Source of the DNA: Streptomyces sp. NBC_01353
GTDB taxonomy: Bacteria > Actinomycetota > Actinomycetes > Streptomycetales > Streptomycetaceae
Direction of reading: 5' to 3'
Length of the DNA: 64,000 nt
NCBI RefSeq assembly: GCF_036237275.1
Contig: NZ_CP108352.1
Coordinates: 3,906,001-3,970,000 of the forward strand
Positions within the stretch are counted from its first letter, which is position 1. Each line of letters starts with the position of its first letter. Of this stretch, positions 47,352-56,421 are shown one piece after another. A program made the position numbers and the translations under genes. The notes below the pieces were generated by a model. That model searched no databases, was not told the origin of the DNA, and saw only the letters and a list, made by a program, of their open reading frames with translations.

Positions 47352-48737
47352 TCAGTGTAGGGGCGTGGACGACTCGAGCGTCGAGCGATCGGTCTGGTCG
47401 GGGTCTCGGGCTGTCGCCGTCCACAGGCGGCGGCAGGAGAGGACGGCTGCCGCGAGCAGGAGGCCGTTGCGGGCGACCATGAGGGTGTTGCCCAGGGCCG
47501 TACCCTGCATGACCTCCAGATAGTGGAGCGGGTACGCGAACGCCGTCACGGCTGTCGCGGCGAGCAGGACCCAGGCCACCGGGCGCTGCGTGGTGAGCCG
47601 GGAGGTGAGGCAGACCGCCGCCAGGCCCAGCAGCCAGACCATGTACTGCGGGCTGATCACCCGGCTGGTGATCGTGAACAGCAGGATCGCGGTGAGGGCC
47701 GCGTCGAACGGTGTCGCCTCCGTCCACCGCGAGGCCCGGCCCCGCCAGAACATCAGCCACCCGAACGCGGCGGCCGTCAGCATCAGCGACAGCTGCGCCA
47801 CGGTCGCCACGTGCTGACCGGTGAACTCCAGCGCGCCGTAGCGGGTTTCGACCCAGATCGGCATCCCCGACGCCCGCATCAGCGACAGCACCGTGCCGCC
47901 CAGCGACTCGATCTGCACACCCCGGGCGCCCTGCTGCTGCAGGAAGTCGAAGCTGTGCCTGAAGGCGACGGCGAGGACGGTCAGCAGCGCCGCGGCGGCC
48001 GCGGCGGCGGACACCCAGGCGTCCCTGGTGGTACGGCCCCGCTCCATGCCCACCAGGGTGAGCAGCGGCCACACCTTGATCAGGGCCCCGAACGCGGCGA
48101 GCGCCCCGCCGAGGCGCGGCCGGCGGCGGCCGGCGAGCAGCGCGAGGACGGCGAGGGCCGTCACCTGGATGTCGAACCGCCCGTGCGGCAGGTTCAGGAG
48201 CATGGGCAGCCCGGCGGTCCACAGCCAGGCGCCGCCGAGCCTGCGGCCGGGGCGGGCCAGGGCCACCGTGACCACGGCGTCGGCGACGAGCGTGAGCACG
48301 AGGAACGCCGCGAAGTAGTCGAGGAAGGGAAGCAGCGACGGGGAGAGGAACAGCAGACCGGCGCCCGGCGGGTACTGCCAGGTGACGTCGCCGACCGGGA
48401 AGGAGCCGTCGGCCAGCTGCTGGTACCACCGCGGGTAGAGGAACTCCACCTCGGACGAGACGTTGCTGACGCCGATGTCGTCCTGGACCAGCAGGTACAC
48501 CATGACGATCCGGGTCAGGGCCCAGACCGTCCCGATCGCCGCGAGCGACCTGCCGGTGGACCAGGTCGCGGCCCAGGCATCGGCGTGCCGGGCCGCCCTG
48601 TCCAGGGCACGCGCCGCCGCACCTCGGCCGTCGGCCAGGTCTTTCTGCTGATGGGGGACGGCCGGGTCGCTGGGGGCCGGGTCCGGGCCCTCCTGGGGAG
48701 GAGCGCCGCCCAGAAGGTCGGCCTTCTGCTGCGTCAT
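47352..48737 (-). CDS. GT87-like polyprenol-phosphate-mannose dependent mannosyltransferase
   Basis: A 461-residue integral membrane protein with about 10-11 spans and the arrangement of DUF2029/GT87 alpha-mannosyltransferases, which use polyprenyl-phosphate-mannose outside the membrane. Characteristic residues are WQYPPGAGLLFL, LPHGRFDIQVTAL and SRVISPQYMVWLLGLAA. A 70-residue Ala/Asp-rich cytoplasmic N-terminus precedes the first span. The ATG at 48737 is preceded by TACATT 8 bases upstream on the coding strand (48746-48751), pointing to a leaderless transcript. A longer ORF from 49025 runs over the promoter and is not used. Confidence 0.82.
   Translation of the reverse strand: MTQQKADLLGGAPPQEGPDPAPSDPAVPHQQKDLADGRGAAARALDRAARHADAWAATWSTGRSLAAIGTVWALTRIVMVYLLVQDDIGVSNVSSEVEFLYPRWYQQLADGSFPVGDVTWQYPPGAGLLFLSPSLLPFLDYFAAFLVLTLVADAVVTVALARPGRRLGGAWLWTAGLPMLLNLPHGRFDIQVTALAVLALLAGRRRPRLGGALAAFGALIKVWPLLTLVGMERGRTTRDAWVSAAAAAAALLTVLAVAFRHSFDFLQQQGARGVQIESLGGTVLSLMRASGMPIWVETRYGALEFTGQHVATVAQLSLMLTAAAFGWLMFWRGRASRWTEATPFDAALTAILLFTITSRVISPQYMVWLLGLAAVCLTSRLTTQRPVAWVLLAATAVTAFAYPLHYLEVMQGTALGNTLMVARNGLLLAAAVLSCRRLWTATARDPDQTDRSTLESSTPLH
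47354..47359 (-). promoter_or_regulatory. Leaderless promoter -10 (TACACT) for VOC gene
   Basis: On the minus strand TACACT ends 7 bases before the ATG at 47346. It overlaps the stop region of the upstream mannosyltransferase gene, so the VOC gene probably has its own start site. Confidence 0.55.
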
Positions 48738-48952
48738 GGATCGGCAATGTAGCCGGATATGACGCCTATCTCCTGGAGCGAACCGCTGGTCCCGGCGTAC
48801 GTCCCCCATAGGGCGGCCCACCGGCCGGGGGGAGCGGGCGGGGCTGGGCGGGCAACCGTTTCGTCGGGCCAGGTGTCCAGCCTTGTGCCTACACGCATCC
48901 TGCGCGTGCCTGACGAGCAGGCGTCGTCCGACGCCTGTGGGAGGGAATCCCG

Positions 48953-49831
48953 ATGAAGCTGCGCCCGGCCGCCACCGTGGCCGCCACCACCGCCGCACTG
49001 TTCCTCGCCGCACCCGCCGCCGCACGAGCGGCGGAGTCCCCGGCGGATCTGCCGTCCTGCACGGACGTCTCGACCGCCTATGGGGACTACGAGCAGAAGT
49101 CGCTCACCGCGAAGGTGGACGTGGTCGCCGCCGCCCTCGTCGCGGGCGCCGGCTGGCAGCCGGTCAAGGGCTCGGTGACCAACATCGGGGCCGAGGACCT
49201 GCCGGGCGTCGTGGTGGGCGGGTACCCCTGGCGCCAGGACGAGTTCCCGGAGTACCAGCTGGGCGATTATGTGAAAGCACAGGTGAAGGCGGCCGACGGT
49301 AGCTGGCGCGACCTGGGGACGGATCGGGCGAACGTCGACAGGATCGCGCTGCTGAAGGCCGGTGAGACCAGGCGCTACGAGCTGCGCGTCCAGGCGGTCG
49401 CCAAGCTGCCCGCCGACCTCACCTGGGCGGAGTTCGCCTTCTCCGGGGAGTTCGCGGACGTCTACCGCTACCCGGACACCGGCAAGGAAGTCGACTGCCG
49501 GGGATCCGCCCACGCCAACGACAACTTCGCGATCAAGCACTCCCCGGACACCGGGCCGACCCCGACCAAGACCCCGACCAAGACCCCGGCTCCGACCTCC
49601 ACCCCGACGCGGACCGCCACTCCGACCGCCGGACCGACGGCGACCCCGGCCGTGACCGCGCCGACGACCGCGACCCCGTCGGCCACACCCTCGGCCACCC
49701 ACGCGCCGAACACCGGCGGCCGGCTCGCCGAGACCGGCTCCTCGGGCACGGCCACGCTCGCCGTCATCGGCGGCGCGGTCGTCGTCCTCGGCGCGGCGGC
49801 GGTGCTCTTCGGCCGCCGCCGCAACCGCTGA
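48953..49831 (+). CDS. Sortase-anchored cell wall surface protein (LAETG)
   Basis: A 292-residue surface protein: signal peptide (MKLRPAATVAATTAALFLAA, cut near ARAAE), a roughly 170-residue beta-rich domain with two Cys, a Thr/Pro-rich stalk (repeats such as TPTKTPTKTPAPTSTPT), the sorting signal RLAETGSSG near residue 258-266, a hydrophobic span and a final RRRNR. LAxTG signals are used by class E sortases in Streptomyces. GGGAGGGAA precedes the ATG. The sortase itself is not in the window, and the ligand or role of the extracellular domain is unknown. Confidence 0.9.
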   Translation: MKLRPAATVAATTAALFLAAPAAARAAESPADLPSCTDVSTAYGDYEQKSLTAKVDVVAAALVAGAGWQPVKGSVTNIGAEDLPGVVVGGYPWRQDEFPEYQLGDYVKAQVKAADGSWRDLGTDRANVDRIALLKAGETRRYELRVQAVAKLPADLTWAEFAFSGEFADVYRYPDTGKEVDCRGSAHANDNFAIKHSPDTGPTPTKTPTKTPAPTSTPTRTATPTAGPTATPAVTAPTTATPSATPSATHAPNTGGRLAETGSSGTATLAVIGGAVVVLGAAAVLFGRRRNR

Positions 49832-49851
49832 CGTCCTGGTCGAACGACGTC

Positions 49852-52800
49852 CTAGTCGAACCACCGGTCCCTGGCCAGCTCCGCCGTCCTCGACGGGTCC
49901 TCCAGCAGGGCCGCGACCTCGAAGCGGCGGGGCCACTGGCCTGCCGCCCAGGCCAGGCCTGCGGCCACGCCCTCCAGGGTGGCCGCGTGGATCGTGCCGT
50001 CGGGCGTGCGGCGCCAGTCGAGCTCGACGCCCGCGGCGCGCAGCTCCTCGTGCTCGATGTACGAGTCCGGGGTCGCCGGCCCGAGGAGGGCGTGCACCGA
50101 GGGCGGTACGTCGTGCTCCTCGCCGGCCGTGGTGACCTCCGCCTCCACGGACTCGCTCAGCCGCCGGACCTGGAACAGCTCCGCCAGATCGGCCGCCCGT
50201 GTCGGGGAGACCGGCAGCAGGGGCAGCCCGCCGGCCAGCGGCAGGAGGTCGGGGGCGTCCGCGATCAGCGCCTCGGAGGCGTCGACCACCAGCAGTTCCC
50301 CGTCCACGACCGCGCGCAGCTCGTCGGGGAGGGTGACCTGCTCGGGGTCCAGGTCGGCGAGCGCCGTGTACAGCGCGTGCAGCTGGGCGCCGGTCACCTC
50401 GCGCTCCGGGGAGGCGAGACGGGCCAGGAGTTCGGCCGCGCCGCCCGGCTCGTCGAGGAGCGCGGTGACCGAGGTGCGGACGCCCAGGGCCCGCAGGACC
50501 TGCTCGTCCTCGAAGCCGGTCGCGTCGACGGAGTCGTACAGGCCCACGAGCAGCGGGTCCGTACCGGCGGCCCGCAGACCGGCCGGGCGGCGGCCGTCGA
50601 GGACCGGGTGGTCGCGGAGCCACCAGGCGGTGTACGACCGTACGGTCTCGGTCGTCCCGTCCGGCATCAGGACCCGTACGGGCTGGGTGAGCGCGTCCCG
50701 CAGCGGCGGCTGCGCCAGCAGGGCGAGCGCCTGCGGCCAGGCCTCGTCGTCGACCAGATCGAGGTCCCGTACGGCGACGATCTCGGTCGCGACCGGCGGC
50801 ACCGGTGCCTCCGGCAGCCGGTCGAGGACGTCCTCGCACCACACGTCGACCGCGTCGAGGAGCCCGGCGTCGTCGGGCTCGGCGAAGTCGCCTTCGCGGG
50901 GCTCCAGTTCGTCCGGGTCGAGGACGAGGTCGGTGGCCCGGACCAGGGCGAAGTTGGCGAGCACCCCGCAGGCGGCGAGCGGTTGCTCGCCCCATCGCTC
51001 GGCCAGTTCGGTGTCGCAGAGCGCCAGGTCGTCCTCGCGCATCACGGTGGCGAAGGCGCTGCCGGGCAGGACCAGTTCACCGGCGGGCGCGAGCTCGCCG
51101 TCCTCGTCGGGCAGCGCAAGGGCGCCGAGCCACGGCTCGTCGCCCGGCTCCAACTCGGCGTCCCGGACGAGCGCGAGGACCGTCTCGGCGAGCTCGTCGG
51201 CGTCCAGGGTGTCCGCGTCCTCGTCCCAGATCTCCCCCGCGTCGAGGGAGCCGGCGACCGCCGCCCTGACCTGAGGGGTCGTCAGCACGGCACGGGGCGT
51301 GGCGGGCAGGGCGCCCAGCTTCTCCAGGAGGGGGTGGGCGGCGTCCGGATGGGCGACCTTGAGGCCGAGCCGGGTCAGGTCGGCGGGGGTGTGGTCCTGG
51401 GGCAGCAGGACGTGCCGGGGGCCGATCGTGGTCCGGATCCGGGCGCCGGGCTGCTCTTCTCGGTCCTCGCGGCCCTCGCGGTCCTCGTCGAGACCTTCAT
51501 CGTACGGACGTTCGACGCGCCCGCCCGCCAGCGGGACCGGCAGGCCCGTGAGCCGGTCCGGGTCCACCCCGGCCAGCGAGTCGTACAGCTGCCACCACCA
51601 CGACGGCGCCCGGTCCACCCCGGCCAGCCGGTCGATCGCCTCCGTCAGCGGCACCCGTCCGATCCCCAGCGTGCGCAGCTCGGGCCGCCGTTCGAGCCCG
51701 GCGGGCAGCAGGGTCGGGAAGACCTCGGCCAGGACGGCGACGGTCTCTGCGCCCGCGCCCTCCACCACCTCCGCCTCCACGGGCCGCAGCGCGGGCACGT
51801 CCTCGGACGGCGCCTCGGGGGCCAGGAAGGCCACCCGCGGCAGGCGCTCCAGGATCGCCGCGCGCAGTGCCCCGTCCAGGACACCCTTGCCGAGCAGGCC
51901 GGGCACCAGGTCGATCGTGGCGACCGTCACCGGCTGCCAGTCCGCGAGGAGTTCGGCGTACGCGTCGGCCGCCCGCTCGACCAGGAAGTCGGTGAGCGGC
52001 CCGGGCGCCGGGTGGCGGCGGGCGGTGTCCAGCGGGAGGGAGGCGATCAGCAGGGCGGGCAGGCCGAGCGGTTCGTCGGTGGGCGTGGGGGCGTGCACGA
52101 CGGGGGCGGTACGGGGGAACAGCGGCGCGCCGTCGCCGTCGACCGGTACGGCCCAGGTCACCGACCAGTACGGGCGCAGCCGTTCCTCGACCGGCCGGCC
52201 CTTGAGGAGCGCGGGGTCGAGGGGGCCGCCGTGGCTGACGGTCCGCCAGCGGTGGGTGCCGGTCGCGGAGTCGGCGATGTGGACGTAACCGTCCTCCTCG
52301 GAGCGGCGGAGCGTCCGTACGCCCTCCGAGGTGTCGACCACGATCTCGGCGAGGCCGGGGAGAGTGAGGAGCAGGGCGTCGTCGATGGAGTCGAGGAGCC
52401 GCTCGGCGAGGTCGACGGCGGCGGAGTCGCGCAGCGGGAGCACGACGACGGTGTCGTAGCCGTCGGGGGCGGTGCCCTCGGCGGGCAGCGGGAGGCGCAG
52501 CAGCGGGACATGGCCGTCGCGGCGGCGCAGTTCGTCCCCGAGGCCGGGGCTGTGCCGGGCGACCTCGGCGGCCAGCTCGCGGGCCTCGGCCAGGGACCAG
52601 CGGACACCGCCGTGGCGGCCCAGGACGGCGGGCTCGTCGGAGACGGCGAGGACGGCGGCGAAGCCGACACCGAAACGGCCGACGGCGGTCGTGTCGTGCT
52701 CGCCCCGCTTCGCGGAGGCGCGCAGCGTGGACAGGGACTCGACGCCGGTGGCGTCCAGCGGGGCGCCGGTATTGGCGGCGGCGAGGACGGCGGGGGCGTC

Positions 52801-53052
52801 GGGGCCGGCGGCATGCAGGGTGAGCCGGAGCCTTCCCGTCACTCCTGCGCGGCGGGCGGCGTCGGCGGCGTTCTGGGCGAGCTCGACGACGAGGCGGTCG
52901 CGGTAGCCGCCGAGGGCGAGGTCCTCCTCGGCGTTGGCGTCCTCCCGGAACCGGGCGGGCCCGGCACCCCAGGCATCGAGCACGCCTCTCCGCAGCCGTG
53001 CGGTACCGAAGGGGTCGGCTCCGTCGGTCGACGTCCTGACGCTGACGCTCAC
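49852..53052 (-). CDS. Sacsin N-terminal ATP-binding-like (GHKL) large protein
   Basis: A 1066-residue protein whose first 250 residues contain a GHKL ATPase fold as in Hsp90 and sacsin: N-box VVELAQNAADAARRAG, then AAANTGAPLDATGVESL and GRFGVGFAAVLAVSD. The remaining 800 residues are acidic and leucine-rich, without a domain I can name. From memory, similar proteins are conserved near DUF3027 in Streptomyces, as here. A chaperone-like role is conceivable but unproved. The start is GTG at 53052 with GGAG 6 bases upstream (GTG 53064 is an alternative). The frame remains open further upstream into a repeat element, which I reject as coding. Confidence 0.8.
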   Translation of the reverse strand: MSVSVRTSTDGADPFGTARLRRGVLDAWGAGPARFREDANAEEDLALGGYRDRLVVELAQNAADAARRAGVTGRLRLTLHAAGPDAPAVLAAANTGAPLDATGVESLSTLRASAKRGEHDTTAVGRFGVGFAAVLAVSDEPAVLGRHGGVRWSLAEARELAAEVARHSPGLGDELRRRDGHVPLLRLPLPAEGTAPDGYDTVVVLPLRDSAAVDLAERLLDSIDDALLLTLPGLAEIVVDTSEGVRTLRRSEEDGYVHIADSATGTHRWRTVSHGGPLDPALLKGRPVEERLRPYWSVTWAVPVDGDGAPLFPRTAPVVHAPTPTDEPLGLPALLIASLPLDTARRHPAPGPLTDFLVERAADAYAELLADWQPVTVATIDLVPGLLGKGVLDGALRAAILERLPRVAFLAPEAPSEDVPALRPVEAEVVEGAGAETVAVLAEVFPTLLPAGLERRPELRTLGIGRVPLTEAIDRLAGVDRAPSWWWQLYDSLAGVDPDRLTGLPVPLAGGRVERPYDEGLDEDREGREDREEQPGARIRTTIGPRHVLLPQDHTPADLTRLGLKVAHPDAAHPLLEKLGALPATPRAVLTTPQVRAAVAGSLDAGEIWDEDADTLDADELAETVLALVRDAELEPGDEPWLGALALPDEDGELAPAGELVLPGSAFATVMREDDLALCDTELAERWGEQPLAACGVLANFALVRATDLVLDPDELEPREGDFAEPDDAGLLDAVDVWCEDVLDRLPEAPVPPVATEIVAVRDLDLVDDEAWPQALALLAQPPLRDALTQPVRVLMPDGTTETVRSYTAWWLRDHPVLDGRRPAGLRAAGTDPLLVGLYDSVDATGFEDEQVLRALGVRTSVTALLDEPGGAAELLARLASPEREVTGAQLHALYTALADLDPEQVTLPDELRAVVDGELLVVDASEALIADAPDLLPLAGGLPLLPVSPTRAADLAELFQVRRLSESVEAEVTTAGEEHDVPPSVHALLGPATPDSYIEHEELRAAGVELDWRRTPDGTIHAATLEGVAAGLAWAAGQWPRRFEVAALLEDPSRTAELARDRWFD

Positions 53053-53268
53053 GTCTGACTCCACTCTGCGGGGCGGGATTGTGCCGGGGCCCGAAGGTAC
53101 CGCGACCTGCGAGTCCGCGGACGCCACGGGGGGTCCGACGCCCGCCATCCCGACTACCCGCGGTGCGCGGGGGCATTCGCAGGGGGCCGGCGCGTGCGCC
53201 CCGGGACCCCGCCCCACCCGTGTGGGCGCCGCCCCGCTCCCCCACCCACCCCCGTGTGGGCAATCGTC

Positions 53269-53302
53269 CCTCCCCCAGACTCCGTCCGGGGGGACCCCCA
53301 GG
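53269..53302. repeat. Small palindromic repeat (CCTCCCCCAGACTCCGTCC type), copy a
   Basis: An inverted repeat CCCTCCCCCAGACTCCGTCC / GGGGGGACCCCCAGG inside the MITE-like element, just after its left terminal repeat. The same sequence recurs at 53481-53512 and in opposite orientation at 56601-56633. Confidence 0.85.
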
Positions 53303-53390
53303 CGGGACGGGTGGGCACACGGGACGGCGCCCTTGCGGGCGCGTCCGCTCCGACCGGCCCCCGCACCACGAGGCACGTCCACGGTCCAAG

Positions 53391-53434
53391 GCCCCGGGGC
53401 CCGGGGCCCGGGGCCCGGGGCCCGGGGCCCGGGC
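53391..53434. repeat. GGGGCCC heptamer tandem array
   Basis: About six uninterrupted copies of the self-complementary unit GGGGCCC lie inside the MITE-like element. The other copy of the element has only a short GGGCCCTGGGG at the same place, so this array has expanded in copy 1. Confidence 0.9.
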
Positions 53435-53480
53435 GCAAGGGGCAGAGGCGCCTGCAAGGGCGCCGTTCCGTTGTGCCCAC

Positions 53481-53512
53481 CCTCCCCCAGACTCCGTCCG
53501 GGGGGACCCCCA
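53481..53512. repeat. Small palindromic repeat, copy b
   Basis: A second CCTCCCCCAGACTCCGTCC / GGGGGGACCCCCAG unit, near the right end of the same MITE-like element and in the same orientation as copy a. Confidence 0.85.
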
Positions 53513-53548
53513 GCCCAGCGGGACGATTGCCCACAACGGAGTGGGGCG

Positions 53549-54469
53549 CTACGAGTGGCCCAGGTCTTCCGACGTGCCGTCCGGTTCCGTCGTCGAGCCC
53601 GAGTCCTTCGCCGGCCGCAACGGGAACTCGTCCGCCCCCATCGAGTCCAGCACCGGCGGCGCCGGCCGCGGCGGCTTCGGCATGACCGCCGCCTCCGAGT
53701 GCCCGCCACAGCCGTACGCGAGCGACACGACCCGCCCGTCCGCCGGCGAGAACTCGTTCGCGCACACACCGAACGCCTGCTTCAGCGACCCCGCCAGCGG
53801 CACCAGGAACGCGCAGGACTCGCACGACGCCGGCGCGGCCTGCGCCATCGGCGTCTTCGCCCCGAACGACTCGTCCCACCGGTCCGCAGCCACATGCAGC
53901 CCGTATCGCGACAGCACCCGCGCCCGCCGCATCCCGAGTTCCTCGGCGACCGAGGCGATCGCGCCCCGGGACGGCGTTCGGGAGACGATCTCGGCGTCCT
54001 CGGCGTCGAGATGGTCCGCCATCTCCTCCGAGACCGCGGAGTTCGGCGGCGGCGTGTCCTCCCCGGTGTACCCCGGCTCGAGCCTCAGGTCGTCCTGCTC
54101 CGTCGGCAGCAGGTCCCCCGGCCCCATGTCACCCGGCCGCAGCCGCTCGCTCCACGGCACCCACTCCGGGGCGAGGAGCGCGTCGGAGCCGGGCAGCAGG
54201 ACGGTCTCGACGAGGGTGACGTTCTTCGCCCGGGAGGCGCGCGTGACCGTCACGGCCCAGCGCCAGCCGCGGTAGCCGGGCTCCTCGCACTCGAAGAAGT
54301 GCGTGACCACCCGGTCACCCTCGGCGACGGCCTCCACGTGCGCCCCGACGATGCCGGGTGCGGCCGCCTCCTGGGCGGCCGCCCGCGCCAGGTCTACCGC
54401 CTCGGCGCACAGGCGGTCGGGGGTACGCGGGGTACGCGCAGTACGGCTTCGCGTCGTCGCAGCACTCAC
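53549..54469 (-). CDS. DUF3027-family protein
   Basis: A 306-residue actinobacterial DUF3027 protein. The N-terminal part has RLCAEAVDLARAAAQEAAAP and GYRGWRWAVTVTRASR. The C-terminal part has a possible zinc site: SCESCAFLV, FGVCANEFSP and YGCGGHSEA. Function is unknown. The frame is open to 54622, but I choose GTG 54469, where the sequence matches the usual family start (SAATTRSRT) and GGAGAG lies upstream, though at a long spacing of about 13 bases. The gene is divergent from the MFS gene at 54828. Confidence 0.8.
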   Translation of the reverse strand: MSAATTRSRTARTPRTPDRLCAEAVDLARAAAQEAAAPGIVGAHVEAVAEGDRVVTHFFECEEPGYRGWRWAVTVTRASRAKNVTLVETVLLPGSDALLAPEWVPWSERLRPGDMGPGDLLPTEQDDLRLEPGYTGEDTPPPNSAVSEEMADHLDAEDAEIVSRTPSRGAIASVAEELGMRRARVLSRYGLHVAADRWDESFGAKTPMAQAAPASCESCAFLVPLAGSLKQAFGVCANEFSPADGRVVSLAYGCGGHSEAAVMPKPPRPAPPVLDSMGADEFPLRPAKDSGSTTEPDGTSEDLGHS

Positions 54470-54827
54470 AGGTCTCGCTTCTCTCCTACGCCGTCTCACG
54501 GGTGCGCCGGGCCGAGGAGCGGGAGCGAAGCTACGGGCGGCGGGCGGAGCGGACCAGAGGGCCGCATCGACGTCCGCACCCGACATGTCTCGCGTGTCTC
54601 GGGCACACCTATCGTCATCCATTCTGCGGGATGCCGAAGAGGCGCGCGGCCGAGAACTTCCGCCGGTGGCGCGCTACGCACGCTACCCCCTCTGCCGCCC
54701 GCCGCCCACCTGCCCGCCCCAAGTGGCCCGTATCGCGGACTCCCCGACCGCGTTCGCGCAGGGTCGAGGAGGGCCGCAGGGCCACGCCAACAGTTCGTCC
54801 GGGGCTGGTGTGGGGCACTATGACGGA
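54470..54827. other. 358-base divergent spacer without a supported gene
   Basis: This stretch separates the divergent DUF3027 and MFS genes. Frames on both strands stay open because of high GC, but none has a start site or a recognisable product. It must hold both promoters. The only site I can name is CACTAT at 54816-54821, 6 bases before the MFS GTG start, consistent with a leaderless transcript. Confidence 0.6.
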
Positions 54828-56195
54828 GTGGCAGCCGCACGGTCGTCCGCACGATCCCACGATCATGCCGGGCCGCTCAGCCGAGCGGGCCGGGCGGTCG
54901 GGCGCGCCCTTCACCTGCCGTTCACCGGTACGGCGAAAGGGATCCGAAAGGCGACGCACGCGCACGGCGCGGGCGAGTCGGGTCTGGGAAAGCTGATCGA
55001 ACTGCACGCCGTGAACGGCGCCGGCGACGTCATGATCACCGTCGCGCTCGCGTCCACGGTCTTCTTCTCCGTACCGACGGACGAGGCGCGCGGCCGGGTC
55101 GCGCTCTACCTGGCGATCACGATGCTCCCGTTCACACTGCTGGCCCCCGTGATCGGCCCGCTCCTGGACCGCATCCCGCACGGCCGCCGCGCCGCGATGG
55201 CCGGGGCGATGTGGACCCGGGCGGTCCTGGCGATCACCATGTCGGCGGCGGTGTCCACGGGCGGCCTGGAGCTGTACCCGGCGGCGCTGGGCGTGCTGGT
55301 GGCGTCGAAGGCGTACGGGGTGGTGCGCAGCGCTGTCGTGCCGCGTCTGCTGCCACCCGGCTTCTCCCTGGTCAAGGCGAACTCCCGGGTCACCCTCGCG
55401 GGCCTGCTGGCCACCGGTATCGCCGCGCCGATCGGGGCGGGGCTGCAGCAGATCGGGCCGGCCTGGCCGCTGTACGGCGCGTGTGCGCTGTTCCTGCTGG
55501 GCGGGTACTGGGCGTTCCGGATGCCGCACAAGGTCGACTCGGCGAAGGGTGAGCGGCGCGCGCACCTGCTGACGCACGGCGAGAAGAAGCCGAGCCTGCG
55601 GACGGTGGGGCCCTCGGTGCTGCACGGGCTGCAGGCGAATGCGGCGCAGCGGATGCTGTCGGGGTTCCTGATCTTCTTCCTGGCGTTCCTGCTGCGCGAG
55701 CATCCGCTGTCGGGGCAGAGCGCGGCGGTGTCGCTGGCGATGGTGGCGGTGGCGGCCGGGGTGGGGAACGCGTGCGGGACGGCGGTGGGCTCGCTCCTGA
55801 AGGAGCGCGGCCATGCGCCGGAAGTGATCATCGCCACGATGATCATGACCGTGTGCGGAGCGGCGGTCCTCGCGGCGGTGTTCTTCAGCGGGGCGATGGT
55901 GGCGGTACTGGGAGCGGTGGCGGGCCTGACGCAGGCGCTGTCGAAGCTGTCCCTGGACGCGCTGATCCAACGGGACGTGCCGGAGGTGGTCCGCACGTCG
56001 GCGTTCGCCCGCTCGGAGACGCTGCTGCAGATGGCGTGGGTGGTGGGCGGCGGGATCGGCATCTCGCTGCCGCTGAGCGGCCAGGTGGGCATGTGGGTGG
56101 CCGCGGCCATCCTGGGCCTGGGCGCGGTCCTGGCCGTGCGCGGCCTCCTGACGGCGGCGCGAACTCCGGACCACAAGAAGGCGGAGGTGACGTGA
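54828..56195 (+). CDS. MFS transporter
   Basis: A 455-residue major facilitator. After a basic N-terminus (RALHLPFTGTAKGIRKATHAH) there are about 11-12 spans. ELHAVNGAGDVMITVAL begins the first, PLLDRIPHGRRAAM is the motif A region, and QALSKLSLDALIQRDVPE is the loop of the second half. The substrate is unknown. Homologues sit beside DUF3027 and futalosine genes in Streptomyces, as I recall, so it is probably core. The GTG start at 54828 is backed by a leaderless -10 (CACTAT). Its stop lies in the first unit of a 65-base tandem duplication. Confidence 0.87.
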   Translation: MAAARSSARSHDHAGPLSRAGRAVGRALHLPFTGTAKGIRKATHAHGAGESGLGKLIELHAVNGAGDVMITVALASTVFFSVPTDEARGRVALYLAITMLPFTLLAPVIGPLLDRIPHGRRAAMAGAMWTRAVLAITMSAAVSTGGLELYPAALGVLVASKAYGVVRSAVVPRLLPPGFSLVKANSRVTLAGLLATGIAAPIGAGLQQIGPAWPLYGACALFLLGGYWAFRMPHKVDSAKGERRAHLLTHGEKKPSLRTVGPSVLHGLQANAAQRMLSGFLIFFLAFLLREHPLSGQSAAVSLAMVAVAAGVGNACGTAVGSLLKERGHAPEVIIATMIMTVCGAAVLAAVFFSGAMVAVLGAVAGLTQALSKLSLDALIQRDVPEVVRTSAFARSETLLQMAWVVGGGIGISLPLSGQVGMWVAAAILGLGAVLAVRGLLTAARTPDHKKAEVT

Positions 56196-56308
56196 CCGCC
56201 CAGGCCGTGCGCCACCGGGACCAGGCGGCCCCGACTCGCCCGGCCTCAGAGGTCACGTGACCGCCCAGGCCGTGCGTTACCGGGACCAGGCGGCCCCGAC
56301 TCGCCCGG
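56184..56308. repeat. 65-base tandem duplication at the MFS gene end
   Basis: A 60-base block starting GAGGTGACGTGACCGCCCAG (56184) is repeated at 56249 as GAGGTCACGTGACCGCCCAG with very few mismatches. The first copy contains the MFS stop codon, so the second is a non-coding copy of the gene's last codons and downstream bases. It is recent, judging by its near identity. Confidence 0.88.
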
Positions 56309-56421
56309 GCGAACGGCGCCACCCCGTCGACCGCGTCCCGTGCCCCCACCCACCCCGTGTGGGCAATCGCCCTGCCCCCCGCCCGCGCGCGGGCGCTCGC
56401 GCCCCGCTACCCCCACCCCGT

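Larger units (their letters stand above)
53256..53534. mobile_element. MITE-like element, copy 1 (14-bp terminal inverted repeats)
   Basis: GTGGGCAATCGTCC at 53256-53269 and GGACGATTGCCCAC at 53521-53534 are perfect inverted repeats bounding about 279 bases. The interior has hairpin-forming pieces (GGCGCCCTTGCGGGCGC), the block CGACCGGCCCCCGCACCACG, a GGGGCCC heptamer array and two small palindromic repeats. A second copy lies at 56422-56647. No transposase is encoded, so it resembles a non-autonomous element. It lies in the spacer between the sacsin-like and DUF3027 genes. Confidence 0.75.

Noticed and set aside
49987-53058. 1023-codon plus-strand frame opposite the sacsin-like gene
   Set aside because: High-GC antisense shadow; its composition is Arg/Gly/Ala-rich without motifs.
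54358-54996. Possible gene in the DUF3027-MFS spacer
   Set aside because: Overlaps starts of both flanking genes, is Arg-rich and has no plausible start signal.
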